In this document: in pieces, positions 1-10,686 of the stretch
Layout: each line of letters begins with the position of its first letter
Position numbering within the stretch: position 1 is the stretch's first letter
DNA from: Pseudomonas abietaniphila
Lineage (GTDB): Bacteria; Pseudomonadota; Gammaproteobacteria; Pseudomonadales; Pseudomonadaceae
Length of the DNA stretch: 64,000 nt
Direction of reading: 5' to 3'
NCBI RefSeq assembly: GCF_039697315.1
Contig: NZ_CP155619.1
Location: 5,766,001-5,830,000, forward strand
The notes under the pieces: model-generated
Database searches by the model: none
The model's input: the letters and a program-made list of their open reading frames with translations, nothing else
Told to the model about the DNA's origin: nothing
Made by a program: the position numbers and the translations under genes

Positions 1-1
1 C

Positions 2-1954
2 CAGATCTTCAAGATTCAGGTCGAACTGCCGGCCGATATCTCCGACAAGGACCGCCAGGGCATCTTGCGCTCCATTGACCGCTGCACCGTCAAGAAGGTC
101 GTGCAGGCTGGGCCCGAGTTTGTGATCGAGGAGGTCGAGAACCTGGACGCCGATGCCCAGGCGCTGTTGATGCCTGCTTCGACTTCAGAGTCCGGCACCT
201 ACATCGCGGGCAAGGACCTGCCGCTGGAGCAGACCATCGCCAACATGTCCGGCATCCTGGCGGGTCTGGGCATGAAGATCGAAATCGCCTCATGGCGCAA
301 TATCGTGCCCAACGTGTGGTCGCTGCACATCCGTGACGCTCACTCGCCGATGTGCTTCACCAACGGCAAGGGCGCCACCAAGGAAAGCGCGCTGGCGTCG
401 GCGCTGGGTGAGTTCATCGAGCGGCTCAACTGCAACTTCTTCTACAACGATCAGTTCTGGGGCGAAGACATCGCCAACGCCGAGTTCGTGCATTACCCGG
501 ACGAGCGCTGGTTCAAGCCCGGCCCCAACGATGCGCTGCCGACCGAGATCCTCGACGACTATTGCCTGGCGATTTACAACCCGGACGGAGAATTGCTGGG
601 GTCGCACCTGTACGACACCAACTCCGGCAACACGCAGCGTGGCATCTGTTCGCTGCCCTTTGTTCGCCAGTCAGATGGCGAGACTGTGTATTTCCCGTCC
701 AACCTGATCGAAAACCTATACCTGAGCAACGGCATGAGCGCGGGCAACACGCTGGCCGAAGCGCAAGTGCAGTGCTTGTCGGAAATCTTCGAACGCGCGG
801 TCAAACGCGAAATCCTCGAAGGTGAAATGGCGCTGCCGGACGTGCCGCAGGACGTGCTGGCGAAGTACCCGAGCATCCTAGCGGGCATCAAGGGTCTGGA
901 GGAGCAGGGCTTCCCGGTGTTGGTGAAGGATGCATCGCTGGGCGGGGAATTCCCGGTCATGTGCGTGACTTTGATGAACCCGCGCACGGGCGGTGTATTC
1001 GCGTCTTTTGGCGCCCACCCAAGCCTGGAAATCGCACTGGAGCGCAGTCTGACCGAATTGCTGCAGGGGCGCAGTTTTGAAGGGCTGAATGACCTGCCAC
1101 AGCCGACCTTTGAAGGCCAGGCGGTGATCGAGCCGAACAATTTCGTGGAGCACTTCATCGACTCCAGCGGTGTGGTGTCGTGGCGTTTCTTCAGTGCAAA
1201 GCCGGATTTCGAATTCGTCGAGTGGGACTTCTCCGGTTACGGCGAAGACTCCAATGCCCAGGAAGCGGCCACGCTGTTCGGTATCCTCGAAGGCATGGGC
1301 AAAGAAGTGTACATGGCGGTTTATGAGCACATCGGTGCCAAGGCCTGCCGCATCCTGGTGCCGGATTACTCGGAAATCTATCCGGTTGACGACCTGATAT
1401 GGGACAACACCAACAAGGCCCTGCAGTTCCGCGCCGACATCCTGAACCTGCACAGCCTGAGTAAAGTCGGCCTGCGCACGCTGGCCAAGCGCCTGGAAGA
1501 CAGCGAGCTGGACGATTACACCGACATCAAGACGTTGATCGGCATCGAATTCGACGACAACACGGCGTGGGGGCAGTTGACCATTCTGGAGTTGAGGCTG
1601 CTGATCTACCTCGCGCTGCAGAAGTTCGAACAGGCGAAAGATCTGGTAGAAGCGTTCCTGCAATACAACGACAACACGGTCGAGCGCGGCTTGTTCTACC
1701 AGGCCGTCAACGTTGTGCTGGAGATGGAACTGGACGACGATCTGGAACTGGCCGACTACGAGGTCAACTTCCGTCGCATGTTCGGTGACGAGCGCATGGA
1801 CGCCGCCATCGGTTCGGTGAACGGCAGTATGCGTTTCTACGGCCTGACCCCGACCAGCCTGAAGCTCGAAGGGCTCGACCGGCACCTGCGGTTGATCGAA
1901 AGCTATAAGAAGCTGCATTCGGCACGGGCCGCCACCGTGGCGTCGTCCCGCTGA
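2..1954 (+). CDS. OsmC domain/YcaO domain fusion protein, 5' partial
   Basis: The frame is open from base 2, so the start lies left of the window. The first 30 or so residues look like the end of an OsmC domain (DISDKDRQGILRSIDRC, including the family's second reactive Cys). A full YcaO domain follows, with conserved Glu-rich segments LGEFIER and LSEIFERAVK, then the acidic C-terminal region seen in E. coli YcaO. YcaO proteins are ATP-dependent enzymes that activate peptide backbones; E. coli YcaO is an accessory factor for methylthiolation of ribosomal protein S12. OsmC domains reduce organic peroxides. The fused role is unknown. A TTG at 65 is only an internal codon. A strong terminator follows. 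Confidence 0.9.
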   Translation, partial: QIFKIQVELPADISDKDRQGILRSIDRCTVKKVVQAGPEFVIEEVENLDADAQALLMPASTSESGTYIAGKDLPLEQTIANMSGILAGLGMKIEIASWRNIVPNVWSLHIRDAHSPMCFTNGKGATKESALASALGEFIERLNCNFFYNDQFWGEDIANAEFVHYPDERWFKPGPNDALPTEILDDYCLAIYNPDGELLGSHLYDTNSGNTQRGICSLPFVRQSDGETVYFPSNLIENLYLSNGMSAGNTLAEAQVQCLSEIFERAVKREILEGEMALPDVPQDVLAKYPSILAGIKGLEEQGFPVLVKDASLGGEFPVMCVTLMNPRTGGVFASFGAHPSLEIALERSLTELLQGRSFEGLNDLPQPTFEGQAVIEPNNFVEHFIDSSGVVSWRFFSAKPDFEFVEWDFSGYGEDSNAQEAATLFGILEGMGKEVYMAVYEHIGAKACRILVPDYSEIYPVDDLIWDNTNKALQFRADILNLHSLSKVGLRTLAKRLEDSELDDYTDIKTLIGIEFDDNTAWGQLTILELRLLIYLALQKFEQAKDLVEAFLQYNDNTVERGLFYQAVNVVLEMELDDDLELADYEVNFRRMFGDERMDAAIGSVNGSMRFYGLTPTSLKLEGLDRHLRLIESYKKLHSARAATVASSR

Positions 1955-1967
1955 CTGCAGTGACAGG

Positions 1968-1991
1968 AAAAGCACCCTCGGGTGCTTTTTT
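1968..1991 (+). terminator. Rho-independent terminator after the YcaO gene
   Basis: The stem AAAGCACC pairs with GGTGCTTT around a CTCG tetraloop and ends in a run of T. It begins 14 bases after the stop codon. Confidence 0.85.
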
Positions 1992-2054
1992 GTTGGGCGC
2001 ATTGCGGCTGAGCATGCGCACGTTGAACGACCCGATGTCAGGAGGAAGACGAAC

Positions 2055-2489
2055 ATGAACAAAGACATTGAACGCATTAACGGGCAGTGCCATTGCGGCA
2101 CGGTGCGTTTTGAAGTTCGGTTGACCGATGGGCTGCACTCCGCCCGCCGTTGCAACTGCTCGTATTGCCGCATGCGAGGCGCGGTGGTAGTGAGTGCGCA
2201 ACTGTCGGATCTGACGATCACGGCCGGCGAGGAGGCGCTGACGCTTTACCAATTCAATACCGGCGCTGCAAAGCATTTCTTCTGCTCGGTCTGCGGCATC
2301 TACACCCACCATCAACGCCGCTCAAGCCCCGATCAATACGGGATCAACGCCGCGTGCCTGAACGGAATCAGCCCGTTCGATTTCGAAGAGGTGCCGGTCA
2401 ATGACGGCGTGCTTCATCCGCTGGACAACCCGGAACGGGGAAAGGACGGGGTGGTCGGTACGCTGAAATTCATTCCGGTCGCACCCTGA
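2055..2489 (+). CDS. GFA family (glutathione-dependent formaldehyde-activating enzyme-like) protein
   Basis: The 144-residue product has the zinc-binding cysteines of the GFA/Mss4-like fold: QCHCG near residue 12, CNCSYC near 35 and FFCSVCG near 77. Family members include enzymes proposed to form S-hydroxymethylglutathione, but most members, including the Pseudomonas ones, have no proven substrate. An excellent AGGAGG site precedes the ATG. It stands alone between the YcaO terminator and a convergent small heat-shock gene. Confidence 0.85.
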   Translation: MNKDIERINGQCHCGTVRFEVRLTDGLHSARRCNCSYCRMRGAVVVSAQLSDLTITAGEEALTLYQFNTGAAKHFFCSVCGIYTHHQRRSSPDQYGINAACLNGISPFDFEEVPVNDGVLHPLDNPERGKDGVVGTLKFIPVAP

Positions 2490-2527
2490 CCGGGGTCAGG
2501 TGCCTCTCGGCGTTTGTCTGGCCGCGC

Positions 2528-2989
2528 TCAATGGCGATTGATTGATCGCCGGTCGGGACCGTCGCCGGGGCGATTGATGGGGATGCGCCTCGGCTGGGTC
2601 TCGTCAGGCACGACCCGTAGCAGAAAGACAATCAGCAATCCGTTTTCGAACGTCGCACCCTGAACTTCGATGTGGTCCGCCAGGTGAAACACCAGGCGGA
2701 ATGCGCCGTGGGCGATGCCCTGATGCAGGTAGGTCGCGCCTGCGTCGGTTTCGCGTTTGCCGCCACAAATGGTCAGCACACCTTTTTCGATTTGCAGGTC
2801 CAGCTCGTCTGCCGAAAGGCCGGCGGCGGCGACGACGATCCGGTAATGGTCGTCGCCATACCGTTCAACGTTATGAGGTGGATAGCAATGGGCTGTTTCG
2901 GTGTGCAGCGCCGACTCGAAAAAATCGTTGAAACGGTCGAAGCCCACTGACTGGCGAAACAGCGGTGCCAGTGTACTTGCAGTAGCCAT
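2528..2989 (-). CDS. Hsp20/alpha-crystallin small heat-shock protein (IbpA-like)
   Basis: This 153-residue cytoplasmic chaperone has the N-terminal Phe-rich segment (GFDRFNDFFESA), an alpha-crystallin core (about residues 38-125, including YRIVVAAAGLSADELDL) and a C-terminal I-x-I anchor (RIPIN) that docks subunits in the oligomer. Such proteins hold unfolding proteins for the Hsp70 system. AGGAG lies 7 bases upstream of the ATG. I saw no obvious sigma-32 promoter or ROSE thermometer hairpin in the short leader, but did not fold it. Confidence 0.88.
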   Translation of the reverse strand: MATASTLAPLFRQSVGFDRFNDFFESALHTETAHCYPPHNVERYGDDHYRIVVAAAGLSADELDLQIEKGVLTICGGKRETDAGATYLHQGIAHGAFRLVFHLADHIEVQGATFENGLLIVFLLRVVPDETQPRRIPINRPGDGPDRRSINRH

Positions 2990-3152
2990 GTCGCAATCTC
3001 CTGGGCGTGGCGCAAGTGATCAAGACGCGAGTCGCTTTTCGGCTCAGCACGCTACTCAGTAAGGCTCACCGGCAGGAAAACACAAGCGGCTCCGCGAAAT
3101 TTCGTCGTCATCACACGCCGCATCCGGGGAACCGCACGCGCCATGATCAGGC

Positions 3153-3656
3153 TCAGACAGCGGCTTCGAAGATGTCGAGCAAGTCCTGCACGGTGCTTTC
3201 CAGATACTTGCCAGCCCGATAATCCGGTTTCACGGCGTCGCCACCGTCGATGACGGCGCGCGGTCGTTCGATGAACCGACCGACGGGCTGGAATTGATGG
3301 TTCAGCACCAGCACGAACGGGATCGAAATCCGCTCAAGGTTCAGGCGCTGTTTCAACTCGTTTTCGGCGCGTCCCTTGGTGATAACCCCGAGCTGGATGT
3401 TCGGTTGGGTGCGTTGCAGGTAGTCCATGACCGTGACGTTGATCTGGCAATCGGGGCACCACATCTCGCCTGCCACGAGCAGATGGAAATGACCTTTAAC
3501 GTCGCGCAAGCGCTGCAGCGTTTGCGGTTTGATCGCCTCAGGTTCGGCAATTTTGGCCTGAATGGCCTGCACTGCGGCGATTTCTGACGGCAGGCCACGG
3601 CGGACAAACGCGTCAAAATCCTCGGCGAACTCGAACAGTTCCTGGTACGACTGCAT
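3153..3656 (-). CDS. Thioredoxin family protein
   Basis: From the ATG at 3656, preceded by GGAG, the product has 167 residues; a longer in-frame reading to 3839 adds 61 unconvincing residues. The central segment LLVAGEMWCPDCQINV carries a W-C-x-x-C redox motif (CPDC), and a cis-Pro-like stretch SIPF lies in the second half. Pseudomonas proteins of this type are annotated as thioredoxin-family proteins of unknown partner. The helical N-terminus before the fold is typical of this subgroup. No signal peptide is visible, so it is probably cytoplasmic. Confidence 0.8.
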   Translation of the reverse strand: MQSYQELFEFAEDFDAFVRRGLPSEIAAVQAIQAKIAEPEAIKPQTLQRLRDVKGHFHLLVAGEMWCPDCQINVTVMDYLQRTQPNIQLGVITKGRAENELKQRLNLERISIPFVLVLNHQFQPVGRFIERPRAVIDGGDAVKPDYRAGKYLESTVQDLLDIFEAAV

Positions 3657-3879
3657 GCTGATTACTCCAAGAAGGACAGGGCCACATCCCAGCAGAATTG
3701 TCGGCCAGCGGCAACCGCGTCGAGGCGTGCGGCTCGCTCGCAGCCATGGGTTGGCGCAGAGGGCTGAACGAACAGGAGGGTGCTCAAACGCTGCGGTATC
3801 AAACGTGACCCCGCCAGTATTTTGAATGCCTTCGACCAACCCTTGTCAGAAGGCGTAACCGTTACTGTGAGGTGCACCC

Positions 3880-4878
3880 ATGAATCTGCCGAAGCGTATG
3901 CGCTACATCGAAATTACCCAGCCCGGCGGGCCGGACGTGTTGAATCTGGCGGAGGCGGATGTTCCGGCGCCTGCTGAGCATGAGCTGTTGATCAAGGTTC
4001 ACGCGGCCGGTATCAACCGTCCTGACGTCATCCAGCGCGCAGGCCACTATCCCATGAAGCCTGGCATGAGCCCGGTGCCCGGCCTTGAAGTGGCCGGCGA
4101 AGTCGTGGCGTCGGGTTCGGCGGTTTCGGGTTTCAGTGTAGGCGACCGGGTCTGTGCGTTGACCAACGGTGGCGGCTACGCAGAGTACTGCGTCGTTCCC
4201 GCGACACAGGCGCTGCCGATTCCGGAGGGCGTCGAGATGATTCAGGCGGCGGCGATTCCTGAAACCTTCTTCACCGTCTGGGCCAACCTGTTCGAACTGG
4301 GCCAGGCCCGCGAAGGCTCAACCGTGTTGATCCATGGCGGCACCAGTGGCATCGGTACGACAGCGCTGATGTTGTGCAAGGCGTTAGGGATCAAAGCCTT
4401 CGCGACGGCGGGCAGCGAAGCGAAATGCGAGCAGATCCGCGCCTTGGGCGGCGAAGCGATCAACTACCGCGAAGCAGCGTTCGACGAGGTCATCGCCAGG
4501 CAAACCGGCGGCAAGGGCGTTGACGTGATTCTCGACATCATGGGCGGCAGCTATTTCGAGCGTAACCTGGCGTCGCTCGCCCGGCGTGGACGCTTGGTGG
4601 TCATCGGCTTTTTGGGCGGGGCCCACGTCAAGGACCTGAACCTGGCGGCGCTGAGCGATAAACAGGCCTCGGTCACCGGTTCAATGATGCGTTCGCGCAG
4701 TGTCGAGGAAAAAGCCGAGATTGCCCGCGCCGTGCACGCCACGGTCTGGCCGTTGCTGAAGCAGGGGCAATGCCTGCCGATCATCGACCGGGTCTACCCG
4801 CTGGCCGAGGCGGCCAACGCCCATCGGCGGATGGAAGAGGGCGATCACATCGGCAAGATTGTGCTGAAGGTCGTGTAG
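3880..4878 (+). CDS. NAD(P)H-quinone oxidoreductase, PIG3/zeta-crystallin type
   Basis: The 332-residue zinc-independent medium-chain dehydrogenase/reductase has a GroES-like N-terminal domain (VHAAGINRPDVIQRAG, VPGLEVAGEVV) and a Rossmann domain with HGGTSGIGTTAL near residues 150-162. The family reduces quinones or related electrophiles with NADPH. No structural zinc cysteine cluster is seen, as expected for quinone oxidoreductases. GAGG lies 9 bases before the ATG. It runs divergently from the thioredoxin-like gene. Confidence 0.88.
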   Translation: MNLPKRMRYIEITQPGGPDVLNLAEADVPAPAEHELLIKVHAAGINRPDVIQRAGHYPMKPGMSPVPGLEVAGEVVASGSAVSGFSVGDRVCALTNGGGYAEYCVVPATQALPIPEGVEMIQAAAIPETFFTVWANLFELGQAREGSTVLIHGGTSGIGTTALMLCKALGIKAFATAGSEAKCEQIRALGGEAINYREAAFDEVIARQTGGKGVDVILDIMGGSYFERNLASLARRGRLVVIGFLGGAHVKDLNLAALSDKQASVTGSMMRSRSVEEKAEIARAVHATVWPLLKQGQCLPIIDRVYPLAEAANAHRRMEEGDHIGKIVLKVV

Positions 4879-4931
4879 GGGATGCGGGATTGGCGCGCCG
4901 ACGATGGGCCGGTGCGCCAGCGAAAACGGAA

Positions 4932-5231
4932 TCAAGCGGGGTCAGCCACCCCTTCTACCAGCAACATGCGGTAATCAGCGCCTTTGAAGCGATGTTCACG
5001 CGCAGCCTGATAGGCCGGGCTGTCGTACCAGGCGCGGGCGGCGGCCATGTCGGGGAACCGCAGGATCGCAACGCCTTCAGCCGATGGACCTTCCAGCACG
5101 TCGAGCGCGCCGTAAAACGCCAGGCGAGTGATGTCGTGACCCGCGCGCGCGGCCGGTGCGGTGTCTGCGTACTGCTTCATTTCTGCGGCATCGGTGGTTT
5201 TTTCGCGGATAAAAATAACGTAGGCGGACAT
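4932..5231 (-). CDS. DUF1330 domain-containing protein
   Basis: This 99-residue dimeric alpha-beta barrel (ferredoxin-like) protein fits DUF1330: the N-terminus SAYVIFIREKT, the central EGPSAEGVAILRFPDM and the Tyr-rich AWYDSPAYQAAREHR segment are characteristic. Function is unknown across the family; the fold is shared with monooxygenases and EthD-like proteins. GAGGAA precedes the ATG. It lies 73 bases beyond the end of the DJ-1-like gene on the same strand and may be co-transcribed with it. Confidence 0.85.
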   Translation of the reverse strand: MSAYVIFIREKTTDAAEMKQYADTAPAARAGHDITRLAFYGALDVLEGPSAEGVAILRFPDMAAARAWYDSPAYQAAREHRFKGADYRMLLVEGVADPA

Positions 5232-5304
5232 GCGGGTTCCTCGGTGAGTTCAGAAATAACCCCTGCGGTGGCAGGGGCCTTGTCGGATGTAACGCCAGTC
5301 CGTT

Positions 5305-5973
5305 TCAGCGCAGGGCGTCGACGATCGCTTTCGCCAGTGCGCCACCCGATGCCGGGTTCTGCCCGGTCATCAGGCGACCGTCAACGACGACCTTCTCCTG
5401 CCAGACATCGGCCGCCGAATATACGGCACCTTCGGCGCGCAGCGCATCTTCCAGCAGAAACGGAACATCCGCCTGGGCATAACCGAGCTCTTCAGCGTTC
5501 GAGAACCCGGTCAGCCTGCGACCCTGAACCAGCGGCGTACCGTCTTCCAGTTTGACACCCAGCAGGGCAGCAGGGCCGTGGCAGACGGCCGCGACGATCT
5601 TGCCTCCCTGCCAGGCGCGTTCGATGGCGCGCTGGATCTGCGGGTTGTTGGCGATGTCGACCATCGGGCCAAGGCCGCCAGGGAAGAAGATCGCGTCGTA
5701 ATCCAGTACATCGACTTGCGACAGCGGGCGGCTGTTGCCCATGCGGCGGAACGAGGCGCTCTGGCGGAACGCCACTTGTGCGGGGTCCTTTTCGTCATAT
5801 CCGTCTTCTGGCGGGGTGCCGCCCAGCAGCGAGGCGTATTCCACGGCGACGCCGGCTTGGGAAAAGACTTCATACGGGTGAGCGATTTCGGGGAAGAAAT
5901 ACCCGGTGCTGCGGCGGTTAGGGCCGATTTCAGCGGTGTTGGTCACAACGAACAGCACGTGTTTGATGCTCAT
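5305..5973 (-). CDS. DJ-1/PfpI family protein (Hsp31/class I glutamine amidotransferase-like)
   Basis: The fold is a class I glutamine amidotransferase-like domain, with the nucleophile elbow AVCHGPAALL (Cys near residue 130) and the upstream YDAIFFPGGLGPM. Relatives are glyoxalase III, deglycase or protease-like stress proteins; the activity here is not known. I choose the ATG at 5973 (222 aa) over the one at 5979, because GAGG is only 2 bases from the latter but 8 from the former. A LysR gene diverges upstream and is the likely regulator. Confidence 0.85.
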   Translation of the reverse strand: MSIKHVLFVVTNTAEIGPNRRSTGYFFPEIAHPYEVFSQAGVAVEYASLLGGTPPEDGYDEKDPAQVAFRQSASFRRMGNSRPLSQVDVLDYDAIFFPGGLGPMVDIANNPQIQRAIERAWQGGKIVAAVCHGPAALLGVKLEDGTPLVQGRRLTGFSNAEELGYAQADVPFLLEDALRAEGAVYSAADVWQEKVVVDGRLMTGQNPASGGALAKAIVDALR

Positions 5974-6126
5974 GGTCATTTCCTCGAACGTTAAGAAGGT
6001 CTGGGTTGAATGTCAGCGTTGAAGCGCGTTGCATCGCAGCGATGCCGAATCGTCTCTCGCGGGAGTTGGTCGATCCGTCTGGATGCGCTAACTTTGCCCC
6101 ATGCCCAGATATTCGAGAAATTTACT

Positions 6127-6142
6127 TATCTGATTTTAGATA
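6127..6142. promoter_or_regulatory. Candidate LysR-type operator
   Basis: TATCT-N6-AGATA is an exact dyad in the 189-base gap between the DJ-1-like gene and the divergent LysR gene, 20 bases before the LysR start. The size and AT-rich character suit a LysR box (T-N11-A). Binding is inferred only. Confidence 0.4.
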
Positions 6143-6162
6143 TTCACAGAGCATTATGAGTC

Positions 6163-7071
6163 ATGCGATACGACCTCAATCTCTTACCGGTCTTCATGGC
6201 GCTGATGGAAGAGCGCAGCGTTACCCGCGCCGCTGCGCGTCTGGGCATTACCCAGCCTGCGTTGTCGAACGCACTCAATCGGCTGCGCGACACGCTCAAG
6301 GATCCGCTGTTCATCCGTGAGCGTTATGGCATCAAGCCTACGCAGTTCGCTGAGGAAATTGGCCCGGTGATCCTGGAAACACTGGCGAAGCTGGATGACG
6401 TCATTCTGGGACGCCAGCATTTCGATGCCGCGACCTCGACCCGTGTGTTCAACATTGCGCCGAACAGTTATGTCGAGATCGTGCTGATTCCGAACGTGGT
6501 GGCCAGGCTTCGTCAGTTGGCCCCCGCGATCAAGGTATCGTTGGCGCCCTTTGGCGCGGATCTGACCGAAGCAGGGTTGGTGTCAGGCACAACGGACATG
6601 GCACTGGGCCGGATTGTCGATCCGCCCGATAACCTGGTTGTTCAGCACCTGATGGACGACGGGCTGGCGTGCGTGGTGCGCGCCGACCATCCCGACATCG
6701 GCGACAGCCTGTCTCGGGAACAGTATGAGCAGCTGCGGCATGTCAACGTGTTGCCGCCGGGGCGCATGAGGGTCGGCCTGTTTCAGGCACTGGAGCGACA
6801 GGGATTGCGGCGTGAACTGGCGATCTCGGTGACGCATTTTCTGGCGGTGCCGGAAATCATTGCGGTCACCGACTACTGCGCGACGCTGCCTCGGCTGATC
6901 TGCAAGCAGATCGCCAAGGACCCGCGACTCAAGGTCATTGAATCGCCGGTGGACCTTGGCACCTTCCCCGTGGACATTGCCTGGCACGTTCGCTATCGCA
7001 ACGACCCGGCGCACCTGTGGTTTCGCCAATTACTGGTCGAAACGGCTGCCGAGCTCATGAACCCGGACTGA
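6163..7071 (+). CDS. LysR family transcriptional regulator
   Basis: The 302-residue product has an N-terminal winged helix-turn-helix (DLNLLPVFMALMEERSVTRA, then ITQPALSNALNRLRD) of the NodD/LeuO-like subgroup, followed by a periplasmic-binding-like effector domain from about residue 90. It is transcribed away from the DJ-1-like gene, so it probably controls that gene, its own promoter and perhaps the DUF1330 gene. The effector is unknown. Confidence 0.88.
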   Translation: MRYDLNLLPVFMALMEERSVTRAAARLGITQPALSNALNRLRDTLKDPLFIRERYGIKPTQFAEEIGPVILETLAKLDDVILGRQHFDAATSTRVFNIAPNSYVEIVLIPNVVARLRQLAPAIKVSLAPFGADLTEAGLVSGTTDMALGRIVDPPDNLVVQHLMDDGLACVVRADHPDIGDSLSREQYEQLRHVNVLPPGRMRVGLFQALERQGLRRELAISVTHFLAVPEIIAVTDYCATLPRLICKQIAKDPRLKVIESPVDLGTFPVDIAWHVRYRNDPAHLWFRQLLVETAAELMNPD

Positions 7072-7097
7072 TCCGCAAAAAGGGGCCCGATGTCGGC

Positions 7098-7544
7098 TCA
7101 CGCGTTTTCGTTGCCCGGCCGGGTGAACGAATAGCGGTCGATGTCGACCCGCAGCGTCCAGCCCTGATGCTGCCAGTAGCGCGCAGCGGACTCGTTGGTT
7201 TTGAACACGTCGAGGTGGCATTTGGCGATGCCCAGAGCTTCGAGGCTCGACAGGCAGCGCTCAACCAGTCGGTTGGCGATGCCCTGACGCCGATACTCCG
7301 GAAGCACCAACAGGTGCTGCAGGTAACCGCGACGCCCGTCGTGGCCAGACATGACGCAGCCGCAGAGGCCCGTTTCGCTTTCAGCCACGAATTCCGCCAC
7401 GAAGCTAAGGCCAGGGTTACGTTGCAGATAGCGGGCGGTCGCATCGCGGGAATCGGCATCGCGCAACGAGATGCCGGGGGTGTCGCTCATGAGGGCGATG
7501 ACGGCATCGTAGTCGTCCATTGTCATGACACGGATGTTGATCAT
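7098..7544 (-). CDS. GNAT family N-acetyltransferase
   Basis: The protein has 148 residues from the ATG at 7544 (MINIRVMTMDDYD); the in-frame extension to 7583 looks like leader sequence. The acetyl-CoA binding motif A is clear: LQHLLVLPEYRRQGIANRLVE. The final segment ARYWQHQGWTLRVDIDRYSF resembles motif B of small-molecule or ribosomal-type acetyltransferases. The substrate is unknown. It lies tail to tail with the LysR gene. Confidence 0.85.
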   Translation of the reverse strand: MINIRVMTMDDYDAVIALMSDTPGISLRDADSRDATARYLQRNPGLSFVAEFVAESETGLCGCVMSGHDGRRGYLQHLLVLPEYRRQGIANRLVERCLSSLEALGIAKCHLDVFKTNESAARYWQHQGWTLRVDIDRYSFTRPGNENA

Positions 7545-7635
7545 GGGAAAACCTGTCGACAGTCGGGACGGGCAGGGTAGCAAAGCGTTGCGCTGCTGAT
7601 GTGACAGCGGCGTGTCAGCTGCGCCACTGCGCGTG

Positions 7636-7672
7636 AAAGTCTCCCTCTATCAACCACCAATGCTTTGACTAT
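7636..7672 (+). promoter_or_regulatory. Candidate OxyR-binding site upstream of katG
   Basis: Four tetranucleotides follow the OxyR pattern ATAG-N7-CTAT-N7-ATAG-N7-CTAT: AAAG (7636), CTAT (7647), CAAT (7658) and CTAT (7669). Spacing is exact and 12 of 16 key bases match; the third element is poor. The site overlaps a TTGACT that could serve as a -35, as in activated OxyR promoters. katG starts 171 bases downstream. Confidence 0.45.
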
Positions 7673-7815
7673 TAGAACTCTGGCTGATCGGGTCTACCCT
7701 TGATCTAGCGTCGGCCAAGGCCGTCCAGTTGAACCTGATAAGGCGATAAGAATAAGCACCTTGTGCTACTGAGTTCCCTCATCGTCGTCTTGAGCCCGTA
7801 AGGCAGAGGCGCTCG

Positions 7816-10108
<2,293 letters not shown>

Positions 10109-10128
10109 CACGCGGGCCGACCTGAAAC

Positions 10129-10159
10129 ACAACGCCTCCCATGTGGAGGCGTTGTCGTT
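10129..10159 (+). terminator. Rho-independent terminator of katG
   Basis: An 11-bp perfect stem (ACAACGCCTCC with GGAGGCGTTGT) has a 5-base loop and a short T-rich tail, 20 bases after the katG stop. Confidence 0.8.
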
Positions 10160-10389
10160 TCTGGCCTGTGGCGCGCAGCGGCAGTCAGACCTGCAAACGC
10201 GGTCAACCTGATCCACCACCCTGGAAATTTGCATCTGATCCGTATTTTTTAGTCAAACCTGGCGCTGTATTGAAACAGCGATCCGCCTCACACTGGCAAC
10301 CACTCCAGACCTCTTTGGCGAGGCTGACTGGAGGGATGATGCGGTGTGCACTCATCTGCACCGCAAACCTGTCATTGAGAGGAGGCCCT

Positions 10390-10473
10390 ATGGCCAAGAT
10401 GACGATTTTCCTGCTGGGCTTCCTGGCCCTGACCATCACCATTGGCATGCTGGCGACCATTCCGCCGGGCTGA
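10390..10473 (+). CDS. Small membrane peptide, 27 aa
   Basis: The ATG is preceded by a near-ideal AGGAGG (GAGAGGAGGCCCTATGG). The product starts MAKMTIFLLGFLALTITIGM and ends LATIPPG: one hydrophobic helix of about 18 residues, a short positive N-terminus and a Pro-Pro-Gly end. It has the look of a single-span regulatory or stress micropeptide. I do not recognise a family. It stands alone, 281 bases after katG and facing moaA. Codon use is ordinary for the genome, and the strong ribosome site argues for real translation. Confidence 0.6.
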   Translation: MAKMTIFLLGFLALTITIGMLATIPPG

Positions 10474-10686
10474 TGCAGACGCGGCGTCCCTGCAGCTCGG
10501 CCACACCACGCCACATTTGTTCAGCCTGCACACAGGTCGCTCTTTGTGGCGTCTGGGCTGCTGCAGTATGGAAATCAAAAGCCAGCGCGCGCCTTGCGCT
10601 GTTGAGATTCAACACCTCAATCGTTGAATAAACATAAAACCTGTGGGCGTTAGCTTGCTGACGAATGCCGTTGCTTCAATTAGCGA

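Noticed and set aside
878..2221. Long open frame (447 codons) opposite the YcaO gene
   Set aside because: It is antisense to a clear YcaO gene and has Gln/Arg/Val-rich, low-complexity composition typical of GC-rich shadow frames; no family features.
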